This document shows positions 17,095 through 26,041 of a DNA stretch of 64,000 nucleotides, one piece after another. Source of the stretch: Luteolibacter arcticus. GTDB taxonomy: Bacteria > Verrucomicrobiota > Verrucomicrobiia > Verrucomicrobiales > Akkermansiaceae. Below the pieces are notes generated by a model that searched no databases, was not told the origin of the DNA, and saw only the letters and a program-made list of their open reading frames with translations. Both the position numbers and the translations under genes were made by a program. The stretch spans positions 248,001 through 312,000 of the forward strand of contig NZ_JAPDDT010000007.1 of NCBI RefSeq assembly GCF_025950235.1, read 5' to 3'. Numbering within the stretch: the stretch's first letter is position 1; each line of letters opens with the position of its first letter.

Positions 17095-17307
17095 TCAGCG
17101 AGAGAACGGAAGGTTTTCCTTCACGTTCTTGATGTCGGCATCGGAGACAAGGGCGGAATGAGTGAGATTCCGTTTGCGCTTGCGGCTCTTGCATTGGAGC
17201 AAGTGCCGGGCGCCTTGCTTCCGGCGCAGAACCTTACCGGTTCCTGTCACCTTGAAACGCTTGGCAACAGCCTTTCGAGTCTTTGCTTTTCCTGAGACGC
17301 GTGGCAT
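17095..17307 (-). CDS. rpmI: 50S ribosomal protein L35
   Basis: The 70-residue basic protein MPRVSGKAKTRKAVAKRFKV… has the conserved 'TGTGKVLRRKQGARH' segment and 'RNL' of L35, a large-subunit protein. It is first in the rpmI-rplT pair. The 131-bp spacer to rplT is G+C-rich. The upstream gap (17308-17526) holds a divergent promoter region shared with the discoidin-type gene. Regulation by L20 autogenous control is known elsewhere but no structure was verified here. Confidence 0.97.
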   Translation of the reverse strand: MPRVSGKAKTRKAVAKRFKVTGTGKVLRRKQGARHLLQCKSRKRKRNLTHSALVSDADIKNVKENLPFSR

Positions 17308-17526
17308 GGGGCGGCGAAACTAGGGGGCGACCCCGGGTTGGCAAGGCAAAAGTGGCACCTGAATCGCTTCCTTTTCCCGGTATTCCGGGGCTTCTCAGCG
17401 GGTCACCTCGCGAGCGGACTGGTAAAATCTTCGCCGGAGGTCTAAGGATCGACCGCTGGACGTGTCAAATCGTGAAGCGCCCCCGGATCCCGGTGGGCGG
17501 ATATTCATTCAATCCCTGCTGCTCCC

Positions 17527-18377
17527 ATGAACAAGCGACTTGTGGCCATGGCGATCGGAACCGGCCTGCTCGTGGCCTGGCTCAGCGGGCGCGTGGTAAT
17601 ATTGGAGCGACAGCTCGCGGCTGCCGAGGCGGCAGCCGTGCCGGTGCGGCGTTCCGTTACCGAGCTCCCAAAGTCCGCCGTCCCTCAGATCCCGGTGCCA
17701 GAGTCGGAGCCAGAGCCGGAGGCCGATCCGGTGGAGGCACCCGGCCTGCACGCGGAACTTGCCCAAGCCCGCGCCGAGGCCGCCGTCATGAAACAGCAAC
17801 TGGACGCGCTGGAGAAGGCGAGACCGGTTCCCCGGAACGGGCCGCAGCCCCGCCTCGGCCCGCACCCACCGGATGGGGGGATTTCACCCCTCTCGTGGCG
17901 GCGCAGGCCATCGAGCACTGGACCGGCGGGGACAAGCGGCGCTGGGGGCACGAGCAGGCGGCCGGTGAGCCCGACACCCACCAGCCCGGCGACATCCCAT
18001 CGGCGTGGGCGTCAAAAGCTCCCGATGGCGGCGAGGAATGGCTGCAGCTCGACTACGAGCGGCCGGTTGATCTCCAACAGATCAATGTGGTAGAGAGCCA
18101 CAATCCGGGCGCGATCCGCAAGGTGGTCGCCGTGCTTCCCAATGGCCGCGAGGCCACGGTGTGGGAGGGGACCATGGACCCTTCGGCGGCCGATGAGCTG
18201 GTTTCCTCCGCCTTTCCCGTGGAGGGAAATGTCCGCGCGCAGTCGGTGAAGGTGTATATGGATACCAGCCGGGTTGCCGGATGGAACGAGATCGATGCGG
18301 TGGAAGTGGTTGGCCGGGACGGGACCAAGCAGTGGGCGAGCGCTTCGCGGGCGAGCAGCAGCTATGCGGATCCTTGA
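17527..18377 (+). pseudogene. discoidin (F5/8 type C)-like anchored protein, frameshifted
   Basis: The N-terminal part, read from the ATG at 17527, has a signal-anchor helix (AMAIGTGLLVAWLSGRVVIL), a Pro/Glu linker and a coiled coil (ELAQARAEAAVMKQQLDALEKA). The homologous C-terminal part is in the frame one base back (-1) and ends at 18377. It reads 'DFTPLVAAQAIEHWTG' then 'EEWLQLDYERPVDLQQINVV', a carbohydrate-binding discoidin fold. The frames meet at a run of six G (17875-17880); a seventh G would join them as '…GGDFTPLV'. It is therefore either a one-base deletion, an assembly error at a homopolymer, or a programmed frameshift. The protein would be membrane-anchored, with the discoidin domain outside the cell. 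Confidence 0.7.
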
Positions 18378-18735
18378 GAGGGGTGTGCCGGAAGCGCCGT
18401 TAGACCCGGGAGCGCCGGTCTTCAGACCGGCTTGAATGGTCCTTGGATGCCGGTCCTCAGGTCTAGGAGCGCGGTGACGTCTCCGCTGCCTTTCTCATGC
18501 TACCTCTGGGGGAACACTCGATGGGGAGCCCGTAAACCTGAGAGGTAAGCACCCCGTGCTTCCCCGCAGCAGGGCTGCTGGCTTTGAGCGGCAGCAGGGT
18601 TGTGCGCAGTCCGGGTCTCCGACCACTCGGGCGGAGGTGAATGGGATGCGAAGCGGTCCGGTGCTGCCGCGTGCACCACTTTTCATCAGCAGCGAGGGAC
18701 CGTTCGGGCCGGTCTGAAGACCGGCGCTCCCGGGG
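18378..18735. repeat. intergenic region bounded by an inverted 27-nt repeat
   Basis: No gene is supported. A 27-base unit at 18405-18431 (GGAGCGCCGGTCTTCAGACC core) recurs as its exact reverse complement at 18708-18734. Each unit is itself palindromic (GCCGGTCT / AGACCGGC). A degenerate third unit (GGAGCGCGGTGACGTCTCCG) lies at about 18466-18486. The right copy abuts the stop codon of the AMP-ligase gene. The arrangement looks like a small REP/MITE composite. Confidence 0.7.
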
Positions 18736-20142
18736 TTAGCCGTCGCTGGTGACGCGCTTCAATTTGCCGGATGCCGTAAGGGGCAGGGAGTCGACCATCT
18801 TGAACACCATCGGCACCTTGTAGGCGGATAGGACGGCCTTGCAGTGGCGCTGGAGTTCGATTGGCTTCGGCGGCAGCGAGGGGTCGGCGGGGATGATCTC
18901 GGCGACCGGGACTTGGCCCATCTGCGAATGCTCGCGGCCGAGGACGCGGCTGCGGGTCACGGCGGGATGCTCGTTGAGCACGCGCTCCACTTCCTCCGGG
19001 AAGACCTTCATGCCGGCCACGTTGATGACCGACTTCTTGCGGCCCATCAGGAACAGGTGGCCGTCTTCATCGCGGCGGACGAGGTCGCCGCTGGCGAACC
19101 AGCCATCGTCGAGTGGCGAGGGATTCCAGGGTACGAGGTAAGCATCTAACAGGCCGGGGCCGCGCACGTGGAATTCATCGTCGCGCAACTCGACCTCGTA
19201 GGCGGGCATGGGCTTGCCGAGCGAGCCCGGCTTTTCACTGGCTGCGTCCAGATTGATCACGGAAAGGCCGACCTCGATGATACCGAGGCCCTGGTGCAGT
19301 GGCTTGCCGAAGCGTTGCTCGAAGGCCCGGGCGGTTACTTCCGGCAAGGCGGCGGCGGTGGCGACCGCGAGCCGCAACGAGGGCCACATGAAGCCGCGCT
19401 TGTCGCCGGACAACATCGCGAAGTGGAAAGGCGAGCCATAGATCACCGTGGCCGTGTGCTTCTCCGCGGTGGCCAGGATGTCCTCGCGCATCGCGGAGTG
19501 CTCCAACACCGTGGTCGCGCCGAAGTGCAGGTAGAGCACGATCGACACCGCGAAGTGGTGCGCCATCGGCAGCATCCACAGCACGCGGTCTTGCGGTCCG
19601 ATCTGCAGGCCTTCATTCGCCGCGGTGATGCGGGCGAGCAGCGTCTCGTGGGAAAGCACCACGCCCTTGCTGGTGCCGGTGGTGCCGGAGCTGAAGCGAA
19701 TGAACGCGGGATTGAGCGCTTGGAAGCCCTCCTCGGGGAAGGCGGGTGTTAGACCGGCACAACGGTGGAGCTTCCACGGCGTGCCGTCGCTTTCGGAGGA
19801 GAGCAGCGATTCTTCCGGGCCGTGCCACGGCAGCTCATCAGCCGCGAGGATGAAGTCGAGCGCGGTGGTCGCGGCAATCTCGGCGCGTTCGGTGTCGGTG
19901 AGTTCTTCGGCGAGCGGCACCAAGCAAGCGCCGGCCAGCAGCACGCCCATCGAGAGCACGATGTAGGACACGCCATTCGGGCATTGCAGGCCGACGCGGG
20001 CGATGCGGCCGATGTCCGGAATCAAGGCGGCGATTTCCCGAGCATGGCGGAAGAGGTCCCCGTAGGTCACACGGCGGTCGCCGCTGACGACAGCCAGCGT
20101 GGCCGGATCATGGCGGCGGGCGATTTCCTCAATCAGGTTCAC
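18736..20142 (-). CDS. AMP-dependent acyl-CoA/acyl-ACP synthetase
   Basis: The 468-residue ANL-superfamily enzyme has P-loop motif FSSGTTGTSKGVVLSHE (about residues 159-175), the A5 region (QGLGIIEVGLS), A7 'WFASGDLVRRDEDGHLFLMG' and A8 'KSVINVAGMKVFPEEVERVL'. The terminal catalytic Lys is in LTASGKLKR. It activates a carboxylic acid as acyl-AMP and passes it to CoA or a carrier thiol. The start is GTG at 20142, overlapping the upstream TGA (GTGA). It is third gene of the ACP-acyltransferase-ligase operon, so loading of the adjacent ACP is likely (inference). Confidence 0.88.
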   Translation of the reverse strand: MNLIEEIARRHDPATLAVVSGDRRVTYGDLFRHAREIAALIPDIGRIARVGLQCPNGVSYIVLSMGVLLAGACLVPLAEELTDTERAEIAATTALDFILAADELPWHGPEESLLSSESDGTPWKLHRCAGLTPAFPEEGFQALNPAFIRFSSGTTGTSKGVVLSHETLLARITAANEGLQIGPQDRVLWMLPMAHHFAVSIVLYLHFGATTVLEHSAMREDILATAEKHTATVIYGSPFHFAMLSGDKRGFMWPSLRLAVATAAALPEVTARAFEQRFGKPLHQGLGIIEVGLSVINLDAASEKPGSLGKPMPAYEVELRDDEFHVRGPGLLDAYLVPWNPSPLDDGWFASGDLVRRDEDGHLFLMGRKKSVINVAGMKVFPEEVERVLNEHPAVTRSRVLGREHSQMGQVPVAEIIPADPSLPPKPIELQRHCKAVLSAYKVPMVFKMVDSLPLTASGKLKRVTSDG

Positions 20143-21452
20143 GGCACGGGCGCTCCGAGGTCTTCGGAAAGGGTTTGTTTCAGCAGCTCCAGCTCTGCGG
20201 ACGAAAGGCAGCCGTCCTTCCACGATAGCGTCATCGAGAGCTGACCATTGAACTCGGAGAAGAAGATCCCGATCCCCGGCGGCGAACTCACCGAGGGAAC
20301 GTGGTAGCCATTGGTCACCCGGCTGCCGTGCATGTCTGTTAGGCCCGGGGCGAAGCCGCCGGTATGGGAGTGGAAGAGCGTGCACAGCTCTCCCTTCAGA
20401 TACACGAAGGTGGGGAGGTTGTAGAAGCGGGAGGGGCAGCGCTCCATCATCCGCATCAGCGCGTCCATCGCGCCGGGCAGCTTGCGACGCATGAAGTCGG
20501 CATACTTGCGGTAGAGTACGCGGGTCGCGGGCTTGAGCTCGGCGAGATCTTCCGCGGTCAGCAGCAGGGTGTAGACCGACATGTGATTCTGGAACAGCGG
20601 CCGGTCGGCCTGGCGCTGGACCGGCAGCGAAAGTAGTACCGGCACTTGCTCGTCGGGGTGGCGCGCGGCGATGACCGCCTGCACGGCCCGTGAGGCGATG
20701 GTCGCGAAGTACGGTAGAAGTAGTAGCTCGCCGGCGGTGGCGGCCATCTTCGTGCGGATGGCGGCGGTGGCCTCGCGGTCGAAGTTGACGACGCTCACGC
20801 GGCTTTCTCCGGGCCGCACACCCTTGCGGTGTAGCGAACGGATCCGCCATTGGGGAAAGGTCCGCATTTCCTGGATCGCCGGGAGTGCCCGCTGGTAGAG
20901 CGCCGACATCGGCTCCGCCGGGGTGGGGGAGTCCAGCCCGCCGCTGCGGGGCGTGCGGTCGTCACCCGGCGCGGCGATTTCCAGCAGCAGCTTGTCGATG
21001 CCCACGGCATCGTGCAGCGAATGGCTCCACACCAGCACCAGCGCCCACGTGGAGGGCGAGGTGATCACGATGTGGAAGCGGAGATTCGCACCCGGCGCGC
21101 GGATGTCGGGGTCGCGGGCGTTCAGCAGTCGTCCGATCAAGTCGTGGAGGCCGCCTTTGGAAAGTTCGTGGACCTCGAGCGGAATGGCGGCGGGCACTGC
21201 TTCATCGAGCCCCCAGCGGGCGATGAAATCGCCGCCGCGGGAGATACGGGAGTGGAGAACGGGGTAGCGATGACCCAGCACGTCCGCCGCATTTCGCAGG
21301 GCATCGAGATCAGGCGCTCCTTCGCATTCGATGACGGTGGCCGCCAGATGATGGCCTTGGCCGCTGCGACGCATCAGGCTTTCAAGGCCGTGCAGGAAGC
21401 CATCGCTGCAGGTGGCGGCCAGCGGCGGCAGGGGGTGGAGGGGCGCCGGCAT
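20139..21452 (-). CDS. condensation-domain-like acyltransferase
   Basis: The 437-residue protein has the chloramphenicol-acetyltransferase/condensation fold signature 'VWSHSLHDAVGIDKLL'. SHSLHD corresponds to the catalytic HHxxxD box with the first His replaced by Ser, as tolerated in some members. A second family-like region near residue 280 reads 'VPVLLSLPVQRQADRP'. This superfamily includes WES/DGAT-type wax-ester synthases, PapA-type transferases and NRPS condensation domains, which move an acyl group from a thioester to an alcohol or amine. It begins directly after the ACP stop (TGAATG) and overlaps the ligase by 4 bp. Joint action on an ACP-bound acyl chain is inferred. Confidence 0.75.
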   Translation of the reverse strand: MPAPLHPLPPLAATCSDGFLHGLESLMRRSGQGHHLAATVIECEGAPDLDALRNAADVLGHRYPVLHSRISRGGDFIARWGLDEAVPAAIPLEVHELSKGGLHDLIGRLLNARDPDIRAPGANLRFHIVITSPSTWALVLVWSHSLHDAVGIDKLLLEIAAPGDDRTPRSGGLDSPTPAEPMSALYQRALPAIQEMRTFPQWRIRSLHRKGVRPGESRVSVVNFDREATAAIRTKMAATAGELLLLPYFATIASRAVQAVIAARHPDEQVPVLLSLPVQRQADRPLFQNHMSVYTLLLTAEDLAELKPATRVLYRKYADFMRRKLPGAMDALMRMMERCPSRFYNLPTFVYLKGELCTLFHSHTGGFAPGLTDMHGSRVTNGYHVPSVSSPPGIGIFFSEFNGQLSMTLSWKDGCLSSAELELLKQTLSEDLGAPVP

Positions 21453-21695
21453 TCAGCGGGAAGCGGCCTCCTTTTTCTCGGCGACGAGGGCGGCGATCTT
21501 TTCCGCGGTGGAGAAATTGTCGCGCGACAGGTCGGCGGGATCAATCACCACGCCGAAGCGGTCCTCGATGGCCAGCAGGAGTTGCATGATGCCCATCGAA
21601 TCCAGCCCGGCGGCGAAAAGGTCGCTCTGGGGCGTGAGCGCCTGGTCGGTGTCGAGGATCTCAGTGGCGATGATGGCGGTCAGCTCGTTTTCCAT
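21453..21695 (-). CDS. acyl carrier protein
   Basis: The 80-residue acidic protein has the phosphopantetheine site DSMG ('FAAGLDSMGIMQLLLAIED') and the helix pattern of ACP/PCP domains. The Ser carries 4'-phosphopantetheine after modification. The start at 21695 (MENELTAIIATEIL) gives the usual ACP length. An upstream alternative at 21722 adds only nine basic residues. It is first gene of the three-gene operon and a plausible shuttle between the ligase and the condensation-type transferase. It is not the usual housekeeping acpP context, as no fab genes are adjacent. Confidence 0.88.
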   Translation of the reverse strand: MENELTAIIATEILDTDQALTPQSDLFAAGLDSMGIMQLLLAIEDRFGVVIDPADLSRDNFSTAEKIAALVAEKKEAASR

Positions 21696-21889
21696 GCGGC
21701 GACGCGGAGAATACGACGTCACGCCGGACGATCAACCCCGGGGTTTGCGATGGCGGATGAGTTCACGGCGTCCCGGGCACGGCATTTGCCCGCCACGCCG
21801 ATCCGTTCGCTTGCTTTACAGTGGTCTTTCCGGTCATTAATTGAGGCGGGTGATGAGAAAAGGATATCTCGCCCGTAAACGTTGCTGTC

Positions 21890-23305
21890 ATGAAATCGGA
21901 GCACCAGATGAGAAGATTGGCGGACCTGCTGCGCCCCGGCCGGGCCGGTGGGATGGTGATTCCACTGCTGGTGGCCCTGACCCTGTCCTCTGCCGGCGAT
22001 CCGATCGCAGACATCCGCAAGGCGGGGCAAACGACGATCGAGAACGCCGATACCGACGCCACTTTCAAGAAGCAGGAGCTTGCGAAGAAGTACGCCGTGG
22101 CTCTGGAGGCGCTGGAGAAGAAGCTCACCAGCGCTGGCGATCTCGATGGCGTGGTCCATACCCGCGAGGAGCGGGCGGAGGTTCTCAAGTCAGGCAACAC
22201 CACCGCCTACGCGGACAAGGCGCTGGTGGAACTGCGCGACAAGTATCGCAAGTCGATCGATGGCATCGATACCGGCATCACCTCGGCCAAGGCGAAGGCG
22301 GTCGAACAGATCCGCAAGAGCCTGCGCGAGCAGGAGGCTGTCTTGACGAAGGCCGGCAAGGTGGATGATGCGCTGGCGCTGCGGAAGCAGGGTGAGCAGT
22401 TGTTGCTCGAGTTCGGCGGCGGAGCGGAGGTCGGCTTTCAGGAAGATCCGCGTGCCGTCCAGAAGACCGCTTTGAAGGGGCTGGAAGCCGTTACTCTTCC
22501 CGCCGAGAAGCCGGCGGTGAAGGACAACCCCTTTGCCAACAAGGACCGTTGGCTCGAAGGTCTGACCATTCCGGCGGCCAAGCAGAAGATCCGGCAGGGC
22601 ATCATCATCGGCGACCGTGCTAAGCAATCCTGGCCGGTGGTCATCGTGACGCCCGGCAGCCACTGGGACGGTGGCGACAGCGGCTACGTCGAGGTTTCCG
22701 CCGGGAACTTCGTAACCGAGAAGAGCCGCTACCAGGATGTCCGCTTTTTCACCGATCTCTCCTGCCACGCCTATTTCACCCGCTGTCTTCTCGAGAAATG
22801 CCGGTTCGACAAGGGCGGCGTCTGGTATGGCTCGGAGCAGGCGGGGAAATTCTACTTCAAGGATTGCATCGTCCGTGGCGGCACCTTCTCGGCCAAGTCG
22901 ATCAATGTGGTGGATCACGGCTTCCGCGCCGAGAACACGGTCTTCGAGGACGTGGAGATGCCGCACATGATTTTCCGCAAGAAGCAGCCCGCCGACTACC
23001 TTAATCACAAGTGGCTGCGGTTTGTGAACTGCCGCTTCACCGGCTGCACCATTCCGGTCAGCTTCCTCTACCTGACTCGTGATTGCATCTTCGAGAAATG
23101 CACCTTCGTCGAGTCCCCGCCACCCGCGAAGCCGGATGAGGAAGTCGTCATCAAGCCCTTTGAGATCGTGGTCTACACCACCGCTTGCAAGAACAAGGCC
23201 GGCACCCTGCCGGAGAAGTTCAAGTTGGTCGAGCGCCCTGCGTCCTCGCTCCAAGGCGTGGTCATTCCGACCGCGGCCGAGCTGATGAAGCTGATCGGTC
23301 CGTGA
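21890..23305 (+). CDS. exported protein with coiled coil and beta-helix-like C-terminus
   Basis: The 471-residue product has a signal segment after a basic start (about residues 8-36, ending SSAGD) and a long helical coiled coil (about 40-190; repeated 'KKYAVALEALEKKL', 'KSLREQEAVLTKAGK'). From about residue 250 it has a Cys/Phe-rich region of pentapeptide-like rungs (CLLEKCRFDKGG, FKDCIVRGGTF, FVNCRFTGCTI, CIFEKCTF). That pattern suggests a right-handed parallel beta-helix. I recognise no catalytic residues. Starts at 21890 or 21908 are both possible. It is monocistronic and converges with the GH30 gene. Confidence 0.7.
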   Translation: MKSEHQMRRLADLLRPGRAGGMVIPLLVALTLSSAGDPIADIRKAGQTTIENADTDATFKKQELAKKYAVALEALEKKLTSAGDLDGVVHTREERAEVLKSGNTTAYADKALVELRDKYRKSIDGIDTGITSAKAKAVEQIRKSLREQEAVLTKAGKVDDALALRKQGEQLLLEFGGGAEVGFQEDPRAVQKTALKGLEAVTLPAEKPAVKDNPFANKDRWLEGLTIPAAKQKIRQGIIIGDRAKQSWPVVIVTPGSHWDGGDSGYVEVSAGNFVTEKSRYQDVRFFTDLSCHAYFTRCLLEKCRFDKGGVWYGSEQAGKFYFKDCIVRGGTFSAKSINVVDHGFRAENTVFEDVEMPHMIFRKKQPADYLNHKWLRFVNCRFTGCTIPVSFLYLTRDCIFEKCTFVESPPPAKPDEEVVIKPFEIVVYTTACKNKAGTLPEKFKLVERPASSLQGVVIPTAAELMKLIGP

Positions 23306-23323
23306 CCGGGGCTCAAGGGACGC

Positions 23324-23379
23324 GCCCGCATTGCGGGCTGACCGCGTAGCGGGCAGGGGAACGTGTCGCAGCGCGACAC
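23324..23379. terminator. hairpins between convergent genes
   Basis: Two short stems lie in the 107-bp gap between convergent stops: GCCCGC-att-GCGGGC (23324-23338) and GTGTCGC-agc-GCGACAC (23363-23379). Neither has a T-tract. They may end transcription from both sides or be REP-type remnants. Confidence 0.35.
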
Positions 23380-23412
23380 CGGAACCGGGCCTTGCATGTC
23401 ACCGATGTTCTA

Positions 23413-24855
23413 TCAGCTCACCCCGTTGATCACCACTGTCTGCACGGACTTCATCGGCTGGCGGAGATCCAATTGCTTTCCTTTGAGCGCGATCTTTTCC
23501 AAGACCTTATAACGGCTCCGTTCCCGCGGCTCGGTGATCCATCCGGTGGCGGTCAGTGCCTCGCCTTTGAAGCGCGAGAGATCAATCTTCCACTCCCGTT
23601 CGGCATCCCCGTCGTTCAGGAACACCAGGGTCAGACGACCGCGCTTTTCTTCAAACGCGGCCACCACCGCTTCCTCGGCGGTCGTCAGTATTGTGGAGCC
23701 GGGCACGATGTTGCGGGTGTAGTGGGCGAGCACGTGCCACTTCGGATTCACCCGGCGCAGACGCCCGCGCTGCATGTCGGCGGGGATCAGGCCCCAGCCG
23801 CCGCCATCGATGGGTTGCCAGTAAGACCATGAGGTTGGCTTCAGCGTCGCCATGTCGCGGTGGAGGTTCCGCGCCATGTTCAGGCCGGAGGGATCACCAT
23901 CGCCATACTCGGAGTTCCACAGGCGCTTGCCGCCCTGCACGTGCACGACTTGGTGCAGCTTTCCCCGGTCCCCCTTCGCCTCCTGGTAGCCGTGGACATT
24001 CACCTGTCCGATCAGGGCGCGCGTCTTCTCGTCAAAGCTCTCCCACGTGGAAATCGCATGATCGTAGTAGGTCTCTTCCGAGGCCGCGATCGGCAGCTTT
24101 TCCAGGCCTCGCTTGTCCAATTCCTCGCGGAGCAGGGGCATCACCCGGGCCTGTTGTCCCGGCGAGACGTGGCAGCCCTCCTGTTTGCAATCGGCGAACC
24201 ACCAGTCCGACACCGGCTCATTGAATGGGGAGACCGTGGTGAAGGAGATGCCCCAGTCATCTTTCGCGTGGCGGGCGACGGCCGCAAGATAGATGGCAAA
24301 ATTCCGCTCGTGAGCGGGGGACAGGTTGTCGTCGGTAGGCTTCGGGGCGCCGGAGGGATTGTCGATGCGGGTCATCCACCACATCGGGGAATTCGAAAAG
24401 AGTTCGAAATGGGTGACGCCCCGGTCCTTTGCCAGCGCCAGCATGTTTCGCTGCTTCGCATCGACCGACCAATCCCAACTGCCCGACGCCGGGTCGCTGC
24501 TGCGGTCATCCAGCCAGAAGCCCTGCATCTGCCGGTAGGGCAGGATGATCTTCGACTTCTTCATCTCGCGCTCGCCGATCTTCCGCCACCCGCAGGCACC
24601 CGCGTTATAGCGCGCAATGGTCAGCCCCAGCCCCGGCAACAGCTCACCTTCCACCCGCACCGCCTGAGTAGTGAACATCGCATCCGCCAGATCCGTGCGG
24701 TCCCCAAACACCGCCGCCCACCAGCACAGCGAGGCCCCCCAGCCGTCCCAAGTGCCCTGTTTCGCGGTGGGATCGAGCTTTACCTTCATCGGTTCGGCCA
24801 CTAGCCGCACGGAGAAGGACATCCCGAGGAGGAGGAGAATACGAACGATCGTCAT
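23413..24855 (-). CDS. GH30-family glycoside hydrolase (endo-beta-1,6-galactanase-like)
   Basis: The 480-residue exported enzyme has signal peptide MTIVRILLLLGMSFSVRLVA and a (beta/alpha)8 barrel starting 'GTWDGWGASLCWWAAVFGDR', a GH30 opening. The acid/base Glu is in SPFNEP and the nucleophile Glu in LWNSEYGDGD; 'SNSPMWWMT' is also family-typical. A C-terminal beta-sandwich (from about residue 400, 'FLNDGDAEREWKIDL') completes it. Similar sequences are named endo-beta-1,6-galactanase. The likely substrate is beta-1,6-linked galactan side chains of arabinogalactan (inference). The start at 24855 gives the signal peptide; the upstream extension to 24984 is AT-rich leader. Confidence 0.88.
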   Translation of the reverse strand: MTIVRILLLLGMSFSVRLVAEPMKVKLDPTAKQGTWDGWGASLCWWAAVFGDRTDLADAMFTTQAVRVEGELLPGLGLTIARYNAGACGWRKIGEREMKKSKIILPYRQMQGFWLDDRSSDPASGSWDWSVDAKQRNMLALAKDRGVTHFELFSNSPMWWMTRIDNPSGAPKPTDDNLSPAHERNFAIYLAAVARHAKDDWGISFTTVSPFNEPVSDWWFADCKQEGCHVSPGQQARVMPLLREELDKRGLEKLPIAASEETYYDHAISTWESFDEKTRALIGQVNVHGYQEAKGDRGKLHQVVHVQGGKRLWNSEYGDGDPSGLNMARNLHRDMATLKPTSWSYWQPIDGGGWGLIPADMQRGRLRRVNPKWHVLAHYTRNIVPGSTILTTAEEAVVAAFEEKRGRLTLVFLNDGDAEREWKIDLSRFKGEALTATGWITEPRERSRYKVLEKIALKGKQLDLRQPMKSVQTVVINGVS

Positions 24856-25212
24856 TCCCTGATTCCAACTCCGGTTTCGACGATTCGTCGTGCGCAAAAA
24901 TCGATCGAGAGCTCGGGAAGGGAAACAGGTCCGGGTGAGAGAAGATTTCCTTACTCCTTGAAAATTTTTCACAGAACGATGCAAGATTGAGTCGCCTTGA
25001 GGAGATTAGGTCAGAGGTGAAGACGCCGCTGAAAGTGCTGTGGCTGATTGGCCGGCGGATGGCCTGCCCATTCAGGCTTTATCCAGATGCTCCGATAGTA
25101 TTGGCCGCGCCCGTCATGCCCTGCCCCTTGCGCTACCAAACAATCCAAAAAGCTGGGAAGAATGTTAGAATGCGGGGACCGAACTCCAGTTTTGTTCAAC
25201 TTTAAACGAAGA
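24856..25212. other. gene-free leader region, reduced G+C
   Basis: This is the upstream region of the GH30 gene (minus strand), with AT-rich stretches such as TTGAAAATTTTTCAC near 24957-24971, plausibly its promoter. I see no supported gene or repeat. Base composition here and up to about 26.9 kb is visibly less G+C-rich than the rest of the window. Confidence 0.5.
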
Positions 25213-25440
25213 ATGCAAAGTTCATTTGATCGGATGTGTCCGCGTTGTGGGCAGGGAGGGCTTCTGTTAGTGCGCTTGCTGGACTTGGATTCAAAGGTTT
25301 GTGTTGTATGTCAGGAGTGTGAGGCGATTTGGGAGGGGGCAACTCCCGATCTGTCGCTCCCATCAGTGAGATTCGGAGAATACGCGTCAGGGCTGGGTAT
25401 TGATCCTGATTGGCATCGGCTTGAGATAATTGATCGTTGA
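25213..25440 (+). CDS. small CxxC zinc-finger-like protein
   Basis: The 75-residue product has MCPRCGQGG near its start and CVVCQEC about 22 residues later, giving two CxxC knuckles likely to bind one zinc. The remainder ('AIWEGATPD', 'FGEYASGLGI') is compact and ends naturally. I recognise no family. The internal ATG at 25213 was chosen because the CxxC motif begins seven residues later; an ATG at 25162 is possible. It sits in the low-G+C patch and may be an acquired gene. Confidence 0.5.
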   Translation: MQSSFDRMCPRCGQGGLLLVRLLDLDSKVCVVCQECEAIWEGATPDLSLPSVRFGEYASGLGIDPDWHRLEIIDR

Positions 25441-26041
25441 TTCGGATCTCTAGTCGGATTGTGAAATTATCTTCAGCGTGCCAAGGCGTTTAGCTCTTGA
25501 TGTGCTGGTGGAAAGAGATTCGTCCAACGGGTCGATCCAGTTTTCCAATGAGGAGGTTCTCAAATAGATCGCTTTCAAAGAACGGATGAGGAAACTCCTG
25601 ATAGGGCTGGGTGTGGTGATTCCCGCGGACGGTGCACGTGTCCCGGTTCACGAAAAGGGGGATTGGCTCATTGCCTTGGTTGCGATGACCGGGGTTCTTC
25701 TCATCGGCGGGATGCTGTTCGTTCGGAGGATGAGTCGGGCCAAGCAGGGCAGGAATGAATCGGAATTGGAGAGATGCCGATAGCCGCCCGGTGGCCGGGA
25801 ATTCATTGATCGGCGGATGGCTTCTCCCATTGTCCCCGCCCCCGCTGGATTCGTTCTGGACGGAGCCTGACAGCTCCACCTCACCGCCGGCCCGGCTTGC
25901 GAGTTGAATTGGGCAGTTTACCGCATTTTAAGAAGACTGGCTTGATCCGGGTGCTCCGATTGGGTTGGCTGCGCTCCAGTTTTGAGACGAAGGGGCTTAC
26001 CTACGACCATGTGAATCTATGAGAGCGAAACCCTTGGCCCA
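25441..26041. other. poorly coding stretch with one weak small ORF
   Basis: No strong gene is seen. One candidate (25586-25783, plus) would give 65 residues with a single hydrophobic helix (DWLIALVAMTGVLLIGGMLF) and a basic end, but it has no clear ribosome-binding site or recognised family. The composition suggests decayed or imported DNA. Confidence 0.4.
25586..25783 (+). CDS. possible small single-pass membrane protein
   Basis: This 65-residue ORF has residues about 27-46 forming a membrane helix followed by RRMSRAKQGR, a positive-inside pattern. The first 25 residues (MRKLLIGLGVVIPADG) are mildly hydrophobic. There is no homology I recognise and no convincing Shine-Dalgarno site. It may be a remnant of a longer degraded gene. 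Confidence 0.25.
   Translation: MRKLLIGLGVVIPADGARVPVHEKGDWLIALVAMTGVLLIGGMLFVRRMSRAKQGRNESELERCR

Noticed and set aside
24987-25205. 72-residue plus-strand ORF upstream of the small zinc-finger gene
   Set aside because: No motif, no ribosome-binding site and unrelated amino-acid composition. It probably only reflects the lack of stops in this patch.
25490-25879. 129-residue minus-strand ORF in the low-G+C patch
   Set aside because: The sequence is Pro/His/Asn-rich without hydrophobic core or homology, and it conflicts with the weak plus-strand membrane ORF.
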